Shown here in pieces: positions 17,204 to 26,941 of a DNA stretch of 64,000 bases. Source of the DNA: Bacteroides eggerthii (GTDB lineage: Bacteria; Bacteroidota; Bacteroidia; Bacteroidales; Bacteroidaceae); assembly GCF_025146565.1 (NCBI RefSeq), contig NZ_CP102258.1:3194001-3258000 (forward strand), read 5' to 3'. The notes beneath the pieces are model-generated. The model ran no database searches, was not told where the DNA came from, and saw only the letters and a program-made list of their open reading frames with translations. The translations under genes and the position numbers were made by a program. Position 1 is the first letter of the stretch; each line of letters opens with the position of its first letter.

Positions 17204-19564
17204 TTACTTCACCTCAAACTTTCCCTGTAACCGAATATCCTGTGAAGAGCTGCCAACCATTACAGCAAAGGTACCCGGCTCTACTATAAAATGATTATCT
17301 TTATTCCATAATCCCATATCCTGAGGTGTAAGCACGAAGTCAACTACTTTCTCCTCTCCCGGTTGCAAATGGATGCGTTCAAAACCACGTAACACTTTCA
17401 CATAAGTAGTCACGGAACTTACCTCGTCATGCAAGTAGAGTTGCACAACCTCATCACCGGCAATTTTGCCCGTATTCTTCACCCTGCAACTCAGTTTCAC
17501 ACTTCCTTGTGTACCAATTACCGGATTTTCTATCTTCAAAGCACTATAATCAAAAGTTGTATAGCTCAAACCATATCCAAAAGGATAAAGGGAACCTGTT
17601 ACACGCACAAAACCTTTGGAATCAGAACCCGGTTTAAACGGGAATGCAAAAGGGATCTGGCCCACAGAACGAGGAAAGGTCACCGCCAACTTTCCACCCG
17701 GATTATAATCGCCGAAAATAACTTTCGCAATTGCATCACCCATAAATTCACCCGGAAACCAAGCGTGCACAATCCCCGGAATATAACGTTCTGCCCAGTT
17801 GATTGTAGCAGCCCGTCCATCTATCATTACCAGAATAACAGGTTTACCAGTAGCATATACTGCCTGCAACAGTTTCTCCTGCCGCCCACACAAATCCAAA
17901 TTAGTTCGTGAATATTCTTCACGTACAGTTTTCTCGTTTCCTCCTAACACCATAATAGCTACGTCTGACTCTTTAGCCAAAGCAACCGCTTCATCTATCA
18001 TAGTTTCTTCTGTTTTATTCAGAGGTACATCGTAAAGCTCACTCTCCGGAAAATATTCATCAATAATATCAGCTCCCTTCGCATAACGCACCTCCGAATC
18101 CGGCAAATAGTCTTTTATACCTTGATATACTGTTTTTATCGGAGCATTAGCAGGTCCATAACGACATATCAAATTGTCAACTTCGGCTGCATTTGGACCA
18201 ATGACTGCAACTTTCTTGATAGACTTAGATAGCGGTAAGATATTGTTCTCATTTTTCAATAAAACAATAGACTCTAAAGCAGCTCTCATAGATACATTCT
18301 GATGTTCTTTGCAGTGTACCACCTTTTCCAACTTCTTGGTATCACCTTTGTAAGGATTATCAAATAATCCCATCATAAACTTCACACGTAATACGTCAGC
18401 AACACGACTGTCAATAGTTTGCATAGAGATCTTCCCTTCACTGATAGCATGACGAAGCGGATAGATGAAATTCTCAGGTAAAGAAAAATTCGTACGCACG
18501 TTCAGTCCGGCATTTATCACTTGAGCGGCTCCGTCCACAGCATCGGCAGCCACTTTATGTTTAGAATAGAGAAACTCTACCGCCTCACTATCCGAGACCA
18601 CATAGCCTTTAAAACCCCACTCATGACGAAGAATTTCTGTCAAAAAATGATAGCTACCCGTAATCGGTTCACCATCATAATCATTATACGAACTCATTAC
18701 CCCCAATGCTCCCGCTTCACAAAAAGCTTTACGGAAAGGTTCCAAATAAAGTGTTCTCATCTCACGTGGCGCTACGTGTGGATCTGTACGAGTACCAGCA
18801 TCACGCCCACCCACAGGGACACTATATACTGCAAAATGTTTAGGAGTAGCAACAAGTCCCTCTGCCTGAAGTCCTTTAATCATCCGCTTTCCAAGTTCCC
18901 CTACAAGAAAAGGATCCTCCCCGTAACATTCCACTACACGCCCCCAACGAGGGTCTTGAGCGATATCCAAAATTGGAGAATAAATATTAGTATATCCCAA
19001 TGCTTTCGCTTCTTCTGCTGTTACGCGCGCAATTTCACTTATCAATTCTTTATTCCACGTAGCACCTTGTCCGCACTGTGCCGGAAACATGGTTGCCCTA
19101 TCATGACAAAGTCCACGAATACCTTCATTAGTAAAATCAACAGGTATTCCAAGACGTGTTTCTTCTACAAACCAGCGCTGGATTGCCTGTCGATTTTCTA
19201 CACTATTCACATAAGGGTAAGATAAGGTAGAACCAAATGTTCCCAAACCATTAGCTTGTTCATCTATATTTGCAATACCATCTTTCCAAATCTCATTCTT
19301 CCATTGTTCTGTGGGTAGGGAATCCCTTAATACACGACCAGAACCATACAAGGTAGCCATCTGACATGTTTTCTCCTCTATCGACATCTGTGACAATAAG
19401 TCATGTACTCTTGCATCCAAAGGAGCCGATGGATCCTCATAAACATCCTTCACTCCATTCTTATTAAAATCAATCCAGCCCTTTTTATATATAGTAGGAC
19501 CACTACCTGCATATGCTCCTATACAAAGCAATACTGAAATACATAAAGAAAATCTTCTTTTCAT
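17204..19564 (-). CDS. GH3 beta-glycosidase
   Basis: The protein has 786 residues from the ATG at 19564 (MKRRFSLCISVLLC), 10 bp after the preceding GH92 stop. A frame opening at 19597 would overlap that gene and lack a signal peptide. After the signal comes a short DFNKNGVKDVYEDP loop, then the barrel (NEGIRGLCHDRATMFP, DPRWGRVVECYGEDPF, KHFAVYSVPVGGRDAGTR), with nucleophile Asp325 in GYVVSDSEAVEFL. The acid/base candidate is Glu551 (or Glu550) in VREEYSRTNLDL, and a fibronectin III-like domain ends the protein. The set resembles beta-glucosidase/beta-xylosidase enzymes active on plant or fungal oligosaccharides. Three GH3 enzymes of distinct architecture in one PUL suggest different beta-linkages in one substrate. 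Confidence 0.93.
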   Translation of the reverse strand: MKRRFSLCISVLLCIGAYAGSGPTIYKKGWIDFNKNGVKDVYEDPSAPLDARVHDLLSQMSIEEKTCQMATLYGSGRVLRDSLPTEQWKNEIWKDGIANIDEQANGLGTFGSTLSYPYVNSVENRQAIQRWFVEETRLGIPVDFTNEGIRGLCHDRATMFPAQCGQGATWNKELISEIARVTAEEAKALGYTNIYSPILDIAQDPRWGRVVECYGEDPFLVGELGKRMIKGLQAEGLVATPKHFAVYSVPVGGRDAGTRTDPHVAPREMRTLYLEPFRKAFCEAGALGVMSSYNDYDGEPITGSYHFLTEILRHEWGFKGYVVSDSEAVEFLYSKHKVAADAVDGAAQVINAGLNVRTNFSLPENFIYPLRHAISEGKISMQTIDSRVADVLRVKFMMGLFDNPYKGDTKKLEKVVHCKEHQNVSMRAALESIVLLKNENNILPLSKSIKKVAVIGPNAAEVDNLICRYGPANAPIKTVYQGIKDYLPDSEVRYAKGADIIDEYFPESELYDVPLNKTEETMIDEAVALAKESDVAIMVLGGNEKTVREEYSRTNLDLCGRQEKLLQAVYATGKPVILVMIDGRAATINWAERYIPGIVHAWFPGEFMGDAIAKVIFGDYNPGGKLAVTFPRSVGQIPFAFPFKPGSDSKGFVRVTGSLYPFGYGLSYTTFDYSALKIENPVIGTQGSVKLSCRVKNTGKIAGDEVVQLYLHDEVSSVTTYVKVLRGFERIHLQPGEEKVVDFVLTPQDMGLWNKDNHFIVEPGTFAVMVGSSSQDIRLQGKFEVK

Positions 19565-19574
19565 AACGCATTTA

Positions 19575-21836
19575 TTATTTTTCCATTTCCAATACAAGTT
19601 CGCCCCCTTTCATCAAGTCAAAATGTGAGAAGCTTGGCTCTTCTAATTCCCTTCCATTTAACTTCATCGAACGAACATATTTATTCTCTATACTATTGTT
19701 TTCCGCACGAATCACAAAGTCCTTTCCATTATCCAAATGGATAGTCACTTTATCAAATAACGGACGGCCTATTTCGTAAACCGGTTTCCCTGGACAAAAT
19801 GAATAAAATCCCATGGAGCTAAGTACATACCAGGCTGACATCTGTCCTACATCCTCATTGCCTGACAAACCATTGGGATCATTATGATACAATGTGCGAA
19901 GAATATAATCAACCAAGGCCTGTGTTTTGTGAGGAGTATTTGTATAATTATACAGATAAGGAATATGATGGCTTGGTTCATTACCATGAGCATATTGTCC
20001 TATCATACCTGTTACATCGGCAGCAGCATCCGAGTCTCCCGTCAGTTCGGAACTTCTAGTAAACAACGTATCCAAATGGGCTTCAAATTCAGATTTACCA
20101 CCAACCAACTCCATCAGTCCATCTACATCTTGTGGTACGAACCATGCCCATTGCCAAGCATTGCCTTCCACATAGTTGCTGGGACGTTGCACAGAGGAGG
20201 GATCAAAAGGAGTAATCCAACTGCCATCACTTAGACGGCCACGCATTAACTTTGTCTCCGGATCAAAATATTCACGATAAGCTTTAGATAATTTCATATA
20301 CTTATCATACATGCCTTTTTGGTTATCCTCTTTCATAATTTGTGCAATCAACCAATCATTATAAGCAAACTCCAACCCCTGAGAGACTGCACCATAAGCT
20401 TTATCACAAGGTATATACCCAAGCTCATTTTTATATTTGATAGAAATCGGCATAACCTTTTCGTTTAATATTTGACGATTCATCATCGGTGTAATATTAG
20501 TTGTATCATAAACCGAAGAACGTATACATGCTTCAATAGCCTTTTTTATATCAAAATCACATTGCTTCTTCATTATAGCATCTGCAATGACTGAAACAGC
20601 ATGGTAACCAATCATAGTTCCAGTCTCATTTGATGCCAGTTCCCATTTAGGCAAAATACCCGATTCATCATATTTACACAGCAAAGAGCGGATAAATGCC
20701 TGATTCTGCTTTGGCGTAATGATAGTATAAAGTGGATGGGTTGCCCGAAATGTATCCCATAAAGAAAAGACTGTATAATTAGTGTAAGAAGTATCTCGTT
20801 TTATTTCATGCCCCATAGTACGATAACGACCGTCTATATCTGATGCCAAACTTGGTTGAATAAAAGTATGATACAAAGAAGTATAGAAAACAGTACGGCT
20901 ATCATTGTCTGAGGTTTCAATATCAATCTTTCCCAATGTATTATTCCAAGATACATTTGCCTGTTGTACTACTCCTTCAAAATTCCAATCCGGTATTTCA
21001 GATTCTAAATTTAGCTTTGCTCCCTCCTCATCTACACTTGATATACCAACTTTTGCGAGTACAAGTCCGTCAGCAGAAAGATTGCGGAAAGTTATTACAG
21101 CTTTTGCTGTATTGACAGTAACAGAGGTACTATCCGGTTGGTATTCCGTTCCGGAATACAATTTGTAATCGAAAGATTTGGAGAAAACAGCATAGAAATA
21201 AACATAATGCTGTTTAGCCCATCCTCTCGTATATTTCTTTCCAGCTATAGTGGAATCATTTACAACCCTTATTTGAGTAACAGGATGTTGATGTCCATGA
21301 ATAGTAGGTTCCATATCAATAATCAAGCGAGCATCACTCCCCTTGGGATAAGTATAACGATGTAACCCGGCACGCAAAGTAGCAGTTAACTCTACATTAA
21401 TCGAATCATCCTGCAGTAAGACCTGATAATATCCTGGACGGGCGCTTTCTTTATCATGGGAAAAGCGAGAACGATATCCTTCATCAGGTTTTTCTTCTGT
21501 CCCAGCAACCAAAGGCTTCTCTCCTACTATGGGCATAAACAATATATCACCATAATCACCGATACCAGTCCCGCTAAGATGTGTATGGCTAAATCCTATA
21601 ATGGAAGTATCATCATAATAATAACCCGAACAAGCATCCCAACCTATAAGACGGGTATCAGGACTTAACTGCACCATTCCATGAGGCAGAGTCGCACCTG
21701 GAAATGTATGCCCATGCCCGCCAGTCCCTATAAAAACATTCACACTGTCTGTATACTCTCTTTGTAATTCCCCCTCTACGCAGGACATCAGCCCAATACC
21801 TGAGACCAGCAATAGCATATAAAATTTGTTTTTCAT
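19575..21836 (-). CDS. GH92 alpha-mannosidase lipoprotein
   Basis: The 753-residue protein has a lipoprotein signal (GIGLMSC, Cys19). All canonical GH92 signatures are present: FIGTGGHGHTFPGATLPHGM (36-54), GFSHTHLSGTG (81-91), HGNEPSHHIPYLYNY with the catalytic acid Glu, and GNEDVGQMSAWYVLSSMGFY with the calcium-site and base residues. GH92 exo-alpha-mannosidases remove alpha-1,2, -1,3, -1,4 or -1,6 mannose by inversion. It lies between the lyase (36 bp upstream) and a GH3 gene (10 bp downstream) in the main operon. It predicts that terminal alpha-mannose is exposed on the substrate or its fragments. Confidence 0.95.
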   Translation of the reverse strand: MKNKFYMLLLVSGIGLMSCVEGELQREYTDSVNVFIGTGGHGHTFPGATLPHGMVQLSPDTRLIGWDACSGYYYDDTSIIGFSHTHLSGTGIGDYGDILFMPIVGEKPLVAGTEEKPDEGYRSRFSHDKESARPGYYQVLLQDDSINVELTATLRAGLHRYTYPKGSDARLIIDMEPTIHGHQHPVTQIRVVNDSTIAGKKYTRGWAKQHYVYFYAVFSKSFDYKLYSGTEYQPDSTSVTVNTAKAVITFRNLSADGLVLAKVGISSVDEEGAKLNLESEIPDWNFEGVVQQANVSWNNTLGKIDIETSDNDSRTVFYTSLYHTFIQPSLASDIDGRYRTMGHEIKRDTSYTNYTVFSLWDTFRATHPLYTIITPKQNQAFIRSLLCKYDESGILPKWELASNETGTMIGYHAVSVIADAIMKKQCDFDIKKAIEACIRSSVYDTTNITPMMNRQILNEKVMPISIKYKNELGYIPCDKAYGAVSQGLEFAYNDWLIAQIMKEDNQKGMYDKYMKLSKAYREYFDPETKLMRGRLSDGSWITPFDPSSVQRPSNYVEGNAWQWAWFVPQDVDGLMELVGGKSEFEAHLDTLFTRSSELTGDSDAAADVTGMIGQYAHGNEPSHHIPYLYNYTNTPHKTQALVDYILRTLYHNDPNGLSGNEDVGQMSAWYVLSSMGFYSFCPGKPVYEIGRPLFDKVTIHLDNGKDFVIRAENNSIENKYVRSMKLNGRELEEPSFSHFDLMKGGELVLEMEK

Positions 21837-21872
21837 GAAATTATATATTTATGTTTTTATATGACATTAACA

Positions 21873-24800
21873 TTAAGGCACAAAACTCCAATTAGCTTCT
21901 ACCTTCATACTCTTACTCTTGACGCGAATGATCAACGGATAACAACATTTTACCGCTATATCTCCTGCTCCCGGCCCATCTTTGACTGTAGGATTGGCAG
22001 GTATGCCTGAAGCCTCTCCTAACACGATCTCCAATATTTCATCAGCAGAAACATTTAAGCAGACATCAGCAGAAGAAGTATGACAAGTAAACCCAGGCCA
22101 ATAAGAGTAGGAATTGATATGACGAATACGTTGATGAACTTCACTATCAGTTAATGTTGTCATCGAAGGATGTCCTTCTAAAACAGGCTTCTCATTAAAA
22201 AGGATAACATATTCATATAAATGAGAAGAATCGGAATTACAGGTATATATATCTTGTAAATATTTTCCTTTCAAATCCAAACTCCGGCGCATCTTAACTC
22301 CCGGATAGGCTGTAACCGTTTCAGCCTCAGCATATCCACCGTCAGAGCGAGGTATAAATTTAGTAATTTTTCCTGTACTTCTTTTTTGGTCTTTAGCATC
22401 CACCGTCACAGTGTTATGAGATAAGCTACGCTTATACCATTTTAGATAATCGGGTACTCCATATCCGGAAGTTCCAAAGTCGGATATCAGTTCACGCTTA
22501 CCATCATGAATCGCAATGGAAAGTTTATCCGGATGCCCATGCCCAATTCCCTCACCACCAAATTTCAAGACCACCGTACGCGTATCACTGCGTAACAAAC
22601 AGAAACCTGAAGTATTGAATGAATAACTTGGCTGAAGCAACTGCTCGTCAGAAATATCTATCCTTTGGTTACTCAATAAAGCTTCTGCATCCAAACGTTT
22701 CTTCTGTGCATATGTCAGCTCCAGCACTCTCTGTAAAAAAGGATCATTATAACGAGCATTGGCAACCTCATACAGTGCTGACTGTGAAAGGAGATTAGCA
22801 CCATACCAACCATCGCTGTGTGCAGGGAAAGATAAATCCGGATAGGTTCCTTTCACAGGTTCAACAAACATATCATGCAGGTCACAGTCAAAAAGATCAA
22901 TACCACGACATCTTACTGCATTGGCTGTAAACAACAAAGCTTCTAACGGATAATAATGGTAATGAGGAGAGCCTTCGTTAATCCAGCCATCATCATTTTT
23001 ATGCTTATCTATTAAAAAATGATAACCATATTTATCTCTATTAATTGCCACATCAACAATAGAATCATTTTCCAAAGCAATGCCTAAAGCTGCCAATCCG
23101 CTATTATGCCACATCTGCCAATTTGCACCTGCAGGACGATGGAGTAATAGAGTAGCGGCAGGAGCCAAGTAACCTTTCTCTATAAAATCAATCTCCTTTT
23201 TTGACAGAATAGGTTTAATCGTTCCATAGGCCATAGCCACTTTAGTAGCCCAATTTGCTTCGTCCAAACTCTGAGCAAAAGCTTTTCCACTATGTTGATC
23301 AGTAGCCTTACGTCCAGAGTTATGTTCGAACCACCCAGAATATTTACCGGCATAATCCAGTAACATAGTACGTATATAATCGGCATATTCCGGTTGCCCG
23401 GTTGCCAAATAAAGGTACATGCACTGATAAAGATAGTCCTTATTCAACATATGTACTTCATAAATCCAGGCCCAATCATAACGTTTATTTCCACTCCATT
23501 CTTTATCGCAAGCAGAACAATAGTGAGCCTTCGGATTATTCCAGCGAAAAGTAAACTGAAGATTATGTTTTGGACAAAAAAAGTCATGAAAATGCCCGCC
23601 TTCTTCTTTAGGGACTTCCAAAGGATATTTACGCCTTTCCTTTACTTTCATTTTCAGATCTGCTATAATCTTCTTTCCCCAACGGGTATCAGCAGACAAA
23701 CGAATGGCCGTTTTATCATCGTCTGAGAAGAAATAAAATCCCTCTGCTCCTTTCTTTGCAAGTATTGACCAATCACCGGAATAATAAGCCTGATTCAGCA
23801 GGCAAAGTTTCTCCTCATCTTCCTGCCGGATAAACAAGTTTTCCAAATCCTTATACAAATAAAATTGCAACCAATAACCGCTATTATATTTTTCACGAGT
23901 TGTAGAGGCATGCATCCATTTAGCATACCACAAAGAATTTATCCCATATTGACGTGCCACCTGCAATGCTTGCGCCGCATTTTTCCAGATACCTTCTGAA
24001 ACTTGTTTGCCCAGCGCTACATAATCATTATATGAGAATTTGGATATATCAATCAACTCACAGGTATCGTCAATGCCAAGATTTTTAAAATCTATCACAG
24101 TTTCCATTTCCATATCCCCATCAAGATCATACTCTATATGATCGAAGAAACCATTATTGTCGCGGTCACTATAAAGAACAGTAGCGTAACTCTTAGGATC
24201 CTGAAAGTTCATCCACATACGATCCCACCCCTGAAAATATTGGGCATTCTGATCTATTCGCCAAACACCATTTTCTGCTCCATAAAGGTGTAAGCGACCA
24301 TCAAAATGACTAATATATAACTGTGCATTTCCGGAATTATCCATATCCCATTCACCACGGTCGCCGGCAGCATCACTTTGCTTATTATTGTCTATACCAC
24401 CTTTATTCCAACCTACTTTAAACGGATCTTTAGGATCATAAAATTCCACACGCTCCCAACGACTACAATCATCATCCTCATCATAGACAAAGTTAACACG
24501 ATTCCATTTGCCACGACTAAATATTAGATCATATGCTGCGTCATGATCCGGATAAATCAGTTCTGTCAATTGCCGGTAACGGGAATCCATAAAAAAGCAG
24601 TCTGCTTCAGGCATTCCACGTAAATTACGTACCGGGTGAATTTGATCGGTATAATCAAACCCTTCCCCCTGAAAACCTATAGTAAAATCAAAATCAAACT
24701 CATTACCTGTAGTATTATCATTATCAATGTCCACAGCTAAAGATGCCCAATCAATACGTCCTTCCAACTGACGATTCACATAACTGTTGGAAGGGGAATT

Positions 24801-25529
24801 CGGATCGTGAATTTTGGGAGAATCAACCAAACGAATAGCCATTTCAGTCCTATTATCATTATCAGGATCATAGAACAGAAAAGGGTTCTCCCAATTAAAA
24901 CGTAAATCCTTCATATCATATGTAGAAGTGTGTATTTTTAGAAATGATGTCTGCCCACTATAATCTTCATAGAAATCAGACAATCCTCTACGCTCCCAGC
25001 ACTGAAGAGTAAAATTATTCCAGTTGATATAGTTGAAGATATTGTCACGATCCAAATCAAACATTATCATATAATGCCCATTAGGCCAAACCTCACCTGT
25101 ACGCTCTTTCGGATACTCTATAACAAACTGCATATCAGCCTTTCCATCATTATTTGTATCCACCCAATCAATAATAAGATCCCCCTGGCCTCCGTAAATA
25201 CCATCCTTATTGCGGTCAATCAGCAAGCAGTCATTCACCATATCACCTTCCCAATCTCCTTCTTTCAAATTATTATCATCGTCCAGCCACAATATGGGAA
25301 TATCATTATGAGTAATAGATTTAATGGCATCCGGTCTGCCATTATGATTCAAATCAAGATACTCTGGTTTGTAGCCAACAGGAGGAGGGGGCAAGCGCAA
25401 AGGTAACAGTTGGGTATGTACATTCCAATAAGTATCCTTTACTTCCTGTGCCAAAGCTCCTCCAACCACTCCTACAGAATAAAGCAGGATAGCACATGCT
25501 ATAGCCAATAAACTACTTAGATTTTTCAT
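21873..25529 (-). CDS. Heparinase II/III-like lyase with Asp-rich repeat region
   Basis: The protein has 1218 residues from the ATG at 25529 (MKNLSSLLAIACAILL, signal peptide). A frame from 25547 would overlap the SGNH gene. Residues about 55-475 hold some ten acidic calcium-loop-like repeats (DLNHNGRPD, DRNKDGIYGG, DTNNDGKAD, DPDNDNRTE, DIDNDNTTG, DRDNNGFFD, DLDGDMEME). Then come a zinc-knuckle-like CPKH...CSAC (652-674) and an alpha/alpha toroid with WQMWHNSGLAALGIAL. INEGSPHYHYYPLEA supplies the candidate catalytic Tyr (857-860), and the heparinase II/III domain has GHGHPDKLSIAIHDGK (His997/His999). Relatives are exo- or endolytic polysaccharide lyases on uronic-acid glycans (PL12/15/17/21 type). 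Family assignment and substrate are open, but a uronate in the target glycan is implied. Confidence 0.88.
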   Translation of the reverse strand: MKNLSSLLAIACAILLYSVGVVGGALAQEVKDTYWNVHTQLLPLRLPPPPVGYKPEYLDLNHNGRPDAIKSITHNDIPILWLDDDNNLKEGDWEGDMVNDCLLIDRNKDGIYGGQGDLIIDWVDTNNDGKADMQFVIEYPKERTGEVWPNGHYMIMFDLDRDNIFNYINWNNFTLQCWERRGLSDFYEDYSGQTSFLKIHTSTYDMKDLRFNWENPFLFYDPDNDNRTEMAIRLVDSPKIHDPNSPSNSYVNRQLEGRIDWASLAVDIDNDNTTGNEFDFDFTIGFQGEGFDYTDQIHPVRNLRGMPEADCFFMDSRYRQLTELIYPDHDAAYDLIFSRGKWNRVNFVYDEDDDCSRWERVEFYDPKDPFKVGWNKGGIDNNKQSDAAGDRGEWDMDNSGNAQLYISHFDGRLHLYGAENGVWRIDQNAQYFQGWDRMWMNFQDPKSYATVLYSDRDNNGFFDHIEYDLDGDMEMETVIDFKNLGIDDTCELIDISKFSYNDYVALGKQVSEGIWKNAAQALQVARQYGINSLWYAKWMHASTTREKYNSGYWLQFYLYKDLENLFIRQEDEEKLCLLNQAYYSGDWSILAKKGAEGFYFFSDDDKTAIRLSADTRWGKKIIADLKMKVKERRKYPLEVPKEEGGHFHDFFCPKHNLQFTFRWNNPKAHYCSACDKEWSGNKRYDWAWIYEVHMLNKDYLYQCMYLYLATGQPEYADYIRTMLLDYAGKYSGWFEHNSGRKATDQHSGKAFAQSLDEANWATKVAMAYGTIKPILSKKEIDFIEKGYLAPAATLLLHRPAGANWQMWHNSGLAALGIALENDSIVDVAINRDKYGYHFLIDKHKNDDGWINEGSPHYHYYPLEALLFTANAVRCRGIDLFDCDLHDMFVEPVKGTYPDLSFPAHSDGWYGANLLSQSALYEVANARYNDPFLQRVLELTYAQKKRLDAEALLSNQRIDISDEQLLQPSYSFNTSGFCLLRSDTRTVVLKFGGEGIGHGHPDKLSIAIHDGKRELISDFGTSGYGVPDYLKWYKRSLSHNTVTVDAKDQKRSTGKITKFIPRSDGGYAEAETVTAYPGVKMRRSLDLKGKYLQDIYTCNSDSSHLYEYVILFNEKPVLEGHPSMTTLTDSEVHQRIRHINSYSYWPGFTCHTSSADVCLNVSADEILEIVLGEASGIPANPTVKDGPGAGDIAVKCCYPLIIRVKSKSMKVEANWSFVP

Positions 25530-25540
25530 AAAACTAATTA

Positions 25541-26941
25541 TTACCAATTATCAGTTCTAAAAGAAGACGCCGGAAGACCAGACATATTAAAAAGGCAACC
25601 TTCCACATAATCTTTAAAAGCATAACGTACCGCAACTGGATGCTTGACTTCCGGATTCGAAACTACAACAGTCTGCGCACCTTCACCCAAACGCGCATCA
25701 GCTGGATGAAATATCCTGTCCTCACCTGCTATTTCAAACCCTGTAAACGGCCTACGGAAAGTTGTTAATCCTTTACCTATTTCATCGAATGATAGAATAA
25801 TTTTATTCCCTTCCACCTTCATAGATCTATATAACGGCCCGGTTACAGGAAATCCTTTTTTACCATAAGTGCGTCCCAAAGCCAAATAAGCAAATCTATT
25901 TCCAACAGTTTCTTTTTCCATAGGATGTATGGTGTGAGCGTCACCTACATCAGTCAATACAATCATTCCCGAAGAAGGTATATATCTTAGACATTTCATT
26001 TGTGCTTCACGCAGAAATGCAGAATTCTTCCCTTTTTCCTCACCTTTATTATAATTGAAAGGAGCAATCTGGGCATAATAAAAAGGGAACTCTCCTATTT
26101 TCCACTGCCTACGCCAATCATTCACCAATGCAGGAAATAATTGAGTATATAAATCAGGGGCATCTATATTTGCCTCTCCCTGATACCACAAACACCCCCG
26201 GATACCATATCCTATCACCGGGCTCAACATTCCATTATAAAGAATAGAGCCGTTACGTACCTCTTGCAAATCTTTATAAGGTTCAATACTTTCTTTACTC
26301 ATCCAAGCTTCTACTCGCGAGCCGCCATAACTAGCATGAATAATCCCCACAGGCACACCAAGTACCGAATTTAATTTACATGCAAAAAAGTACCCGACAG
26401 CAGTGAAATCGGGAACAGTTTCAGAAGAAGCCTCCTGCCATCTTCCTTCACAATCAGCCAAGGGTATAGAGTCCATCTTACCATCCACCGTAAACATACG
26501 TATTTGAGAATTTCGAGAAGTAACAATCGCATCCAATGAACCAATCACCGGTTCATCATAACGCCCTCCCATTCGCATGTCCATATTAGACTGACCGGAA
26601 CAAAGCCATACTTCACCAATCAATATATTACTTAAACGTACCGTTTCACCATCACTCACTTCTATATTATAAGGGCCACCATAAACTGGTGTCTCCAACT
26701 TCATTTTCCACCTTCCTAAATCATCGGAAACTGTCGTATATTCTTTATTACTCCACGAAGGTTTTACAGTTATTCTCTGTTTTTTTCTATCACTACTGCC
26801 CCAAATGGCAACCAAGTTTTGTTGTTGCAACACCATACCGTCCGAAAAGAGAGATGGCATAGTAATACGTGCTTGTATTTTCCCCGTCAATAATAAAAAC
26901 GACACAAGCAAAGTTATAATAGAACAAAGCCGTTTCATCAT
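25541..26941 (-). CDS. SGNH carbohydrate O-acetylesterase (SASA family)
   Basis: The 466-residue exported protein (signal about 1-24) belongs to the sialate O-acetylesterase family, which removes O-acetyl groups from many glycans. Block I is GEVWLCSGQSNM with nucleophile Ser118. The oxyanion-hole region includes IHASYGGSRVEAWMS and GCLWYQGEANIDAPDLY, and the late DVGDAHTIHPMEKETVG holds the His of the catalytic pair. It ends in FRTDNW. Its start codon overlaps the stop of the GH71/99-like gene as ATGA, so the two are translationally coupled. A paralogue with the same ending lies at the other end of the locus (52880-54355). The pair suggests acetyl groups at two positions or accessible at two stages of breakdown. 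Confidence 0.92.
   Translation of the reverse strand: MMKRLCSIITLLVSFLLLTGKIQARITMPSLFSDGMVLQQQNLVAIWGSSDRKKQRITVKPSWSNKEYTTVSDDLGRWKMKLETPVYGGPYNIEVSDGETVRLSNILIGEVWLCSGQSNMDMRMGGRYDEPVIGSLDAIVTSRNSQIRMFTVDGKMDSIPLADCEGRWQEASSETVPDFTAVGYFFACKLNSVLGVPVGIIHASYGGSRVEAWMSKESIEPYKDLQEVRNGSILYNGMLSPVIGYGIRGCLWYQGEANIDAPDLYTQLFPALVNDWRRQWKIGEFPFYYAQIAPFNYNKGEEKGKNSAFLREAQMKCLRYIPSSGMIVLTDVGDAHTIHPMEKETVGNRFAYLALGRTYGKKGFPVTGPLYRSMKVEGNKIILSFDEIGKGLTTFRRPFTGFEIAGEDRIFHPADARLGEGAQTVVVSNPEVKHPVAVRYAFKDYVEGCLFNMSGLPASSFRTDNW

Noticed and set aside
19565..19597. Start of the third GH3 at the upstream ATG (19597)
   Set aside because: It would overlap the end of the GH92 gene and place charged residues before the signal peptide; the ATG at 19564 gives a normal signal peptide.
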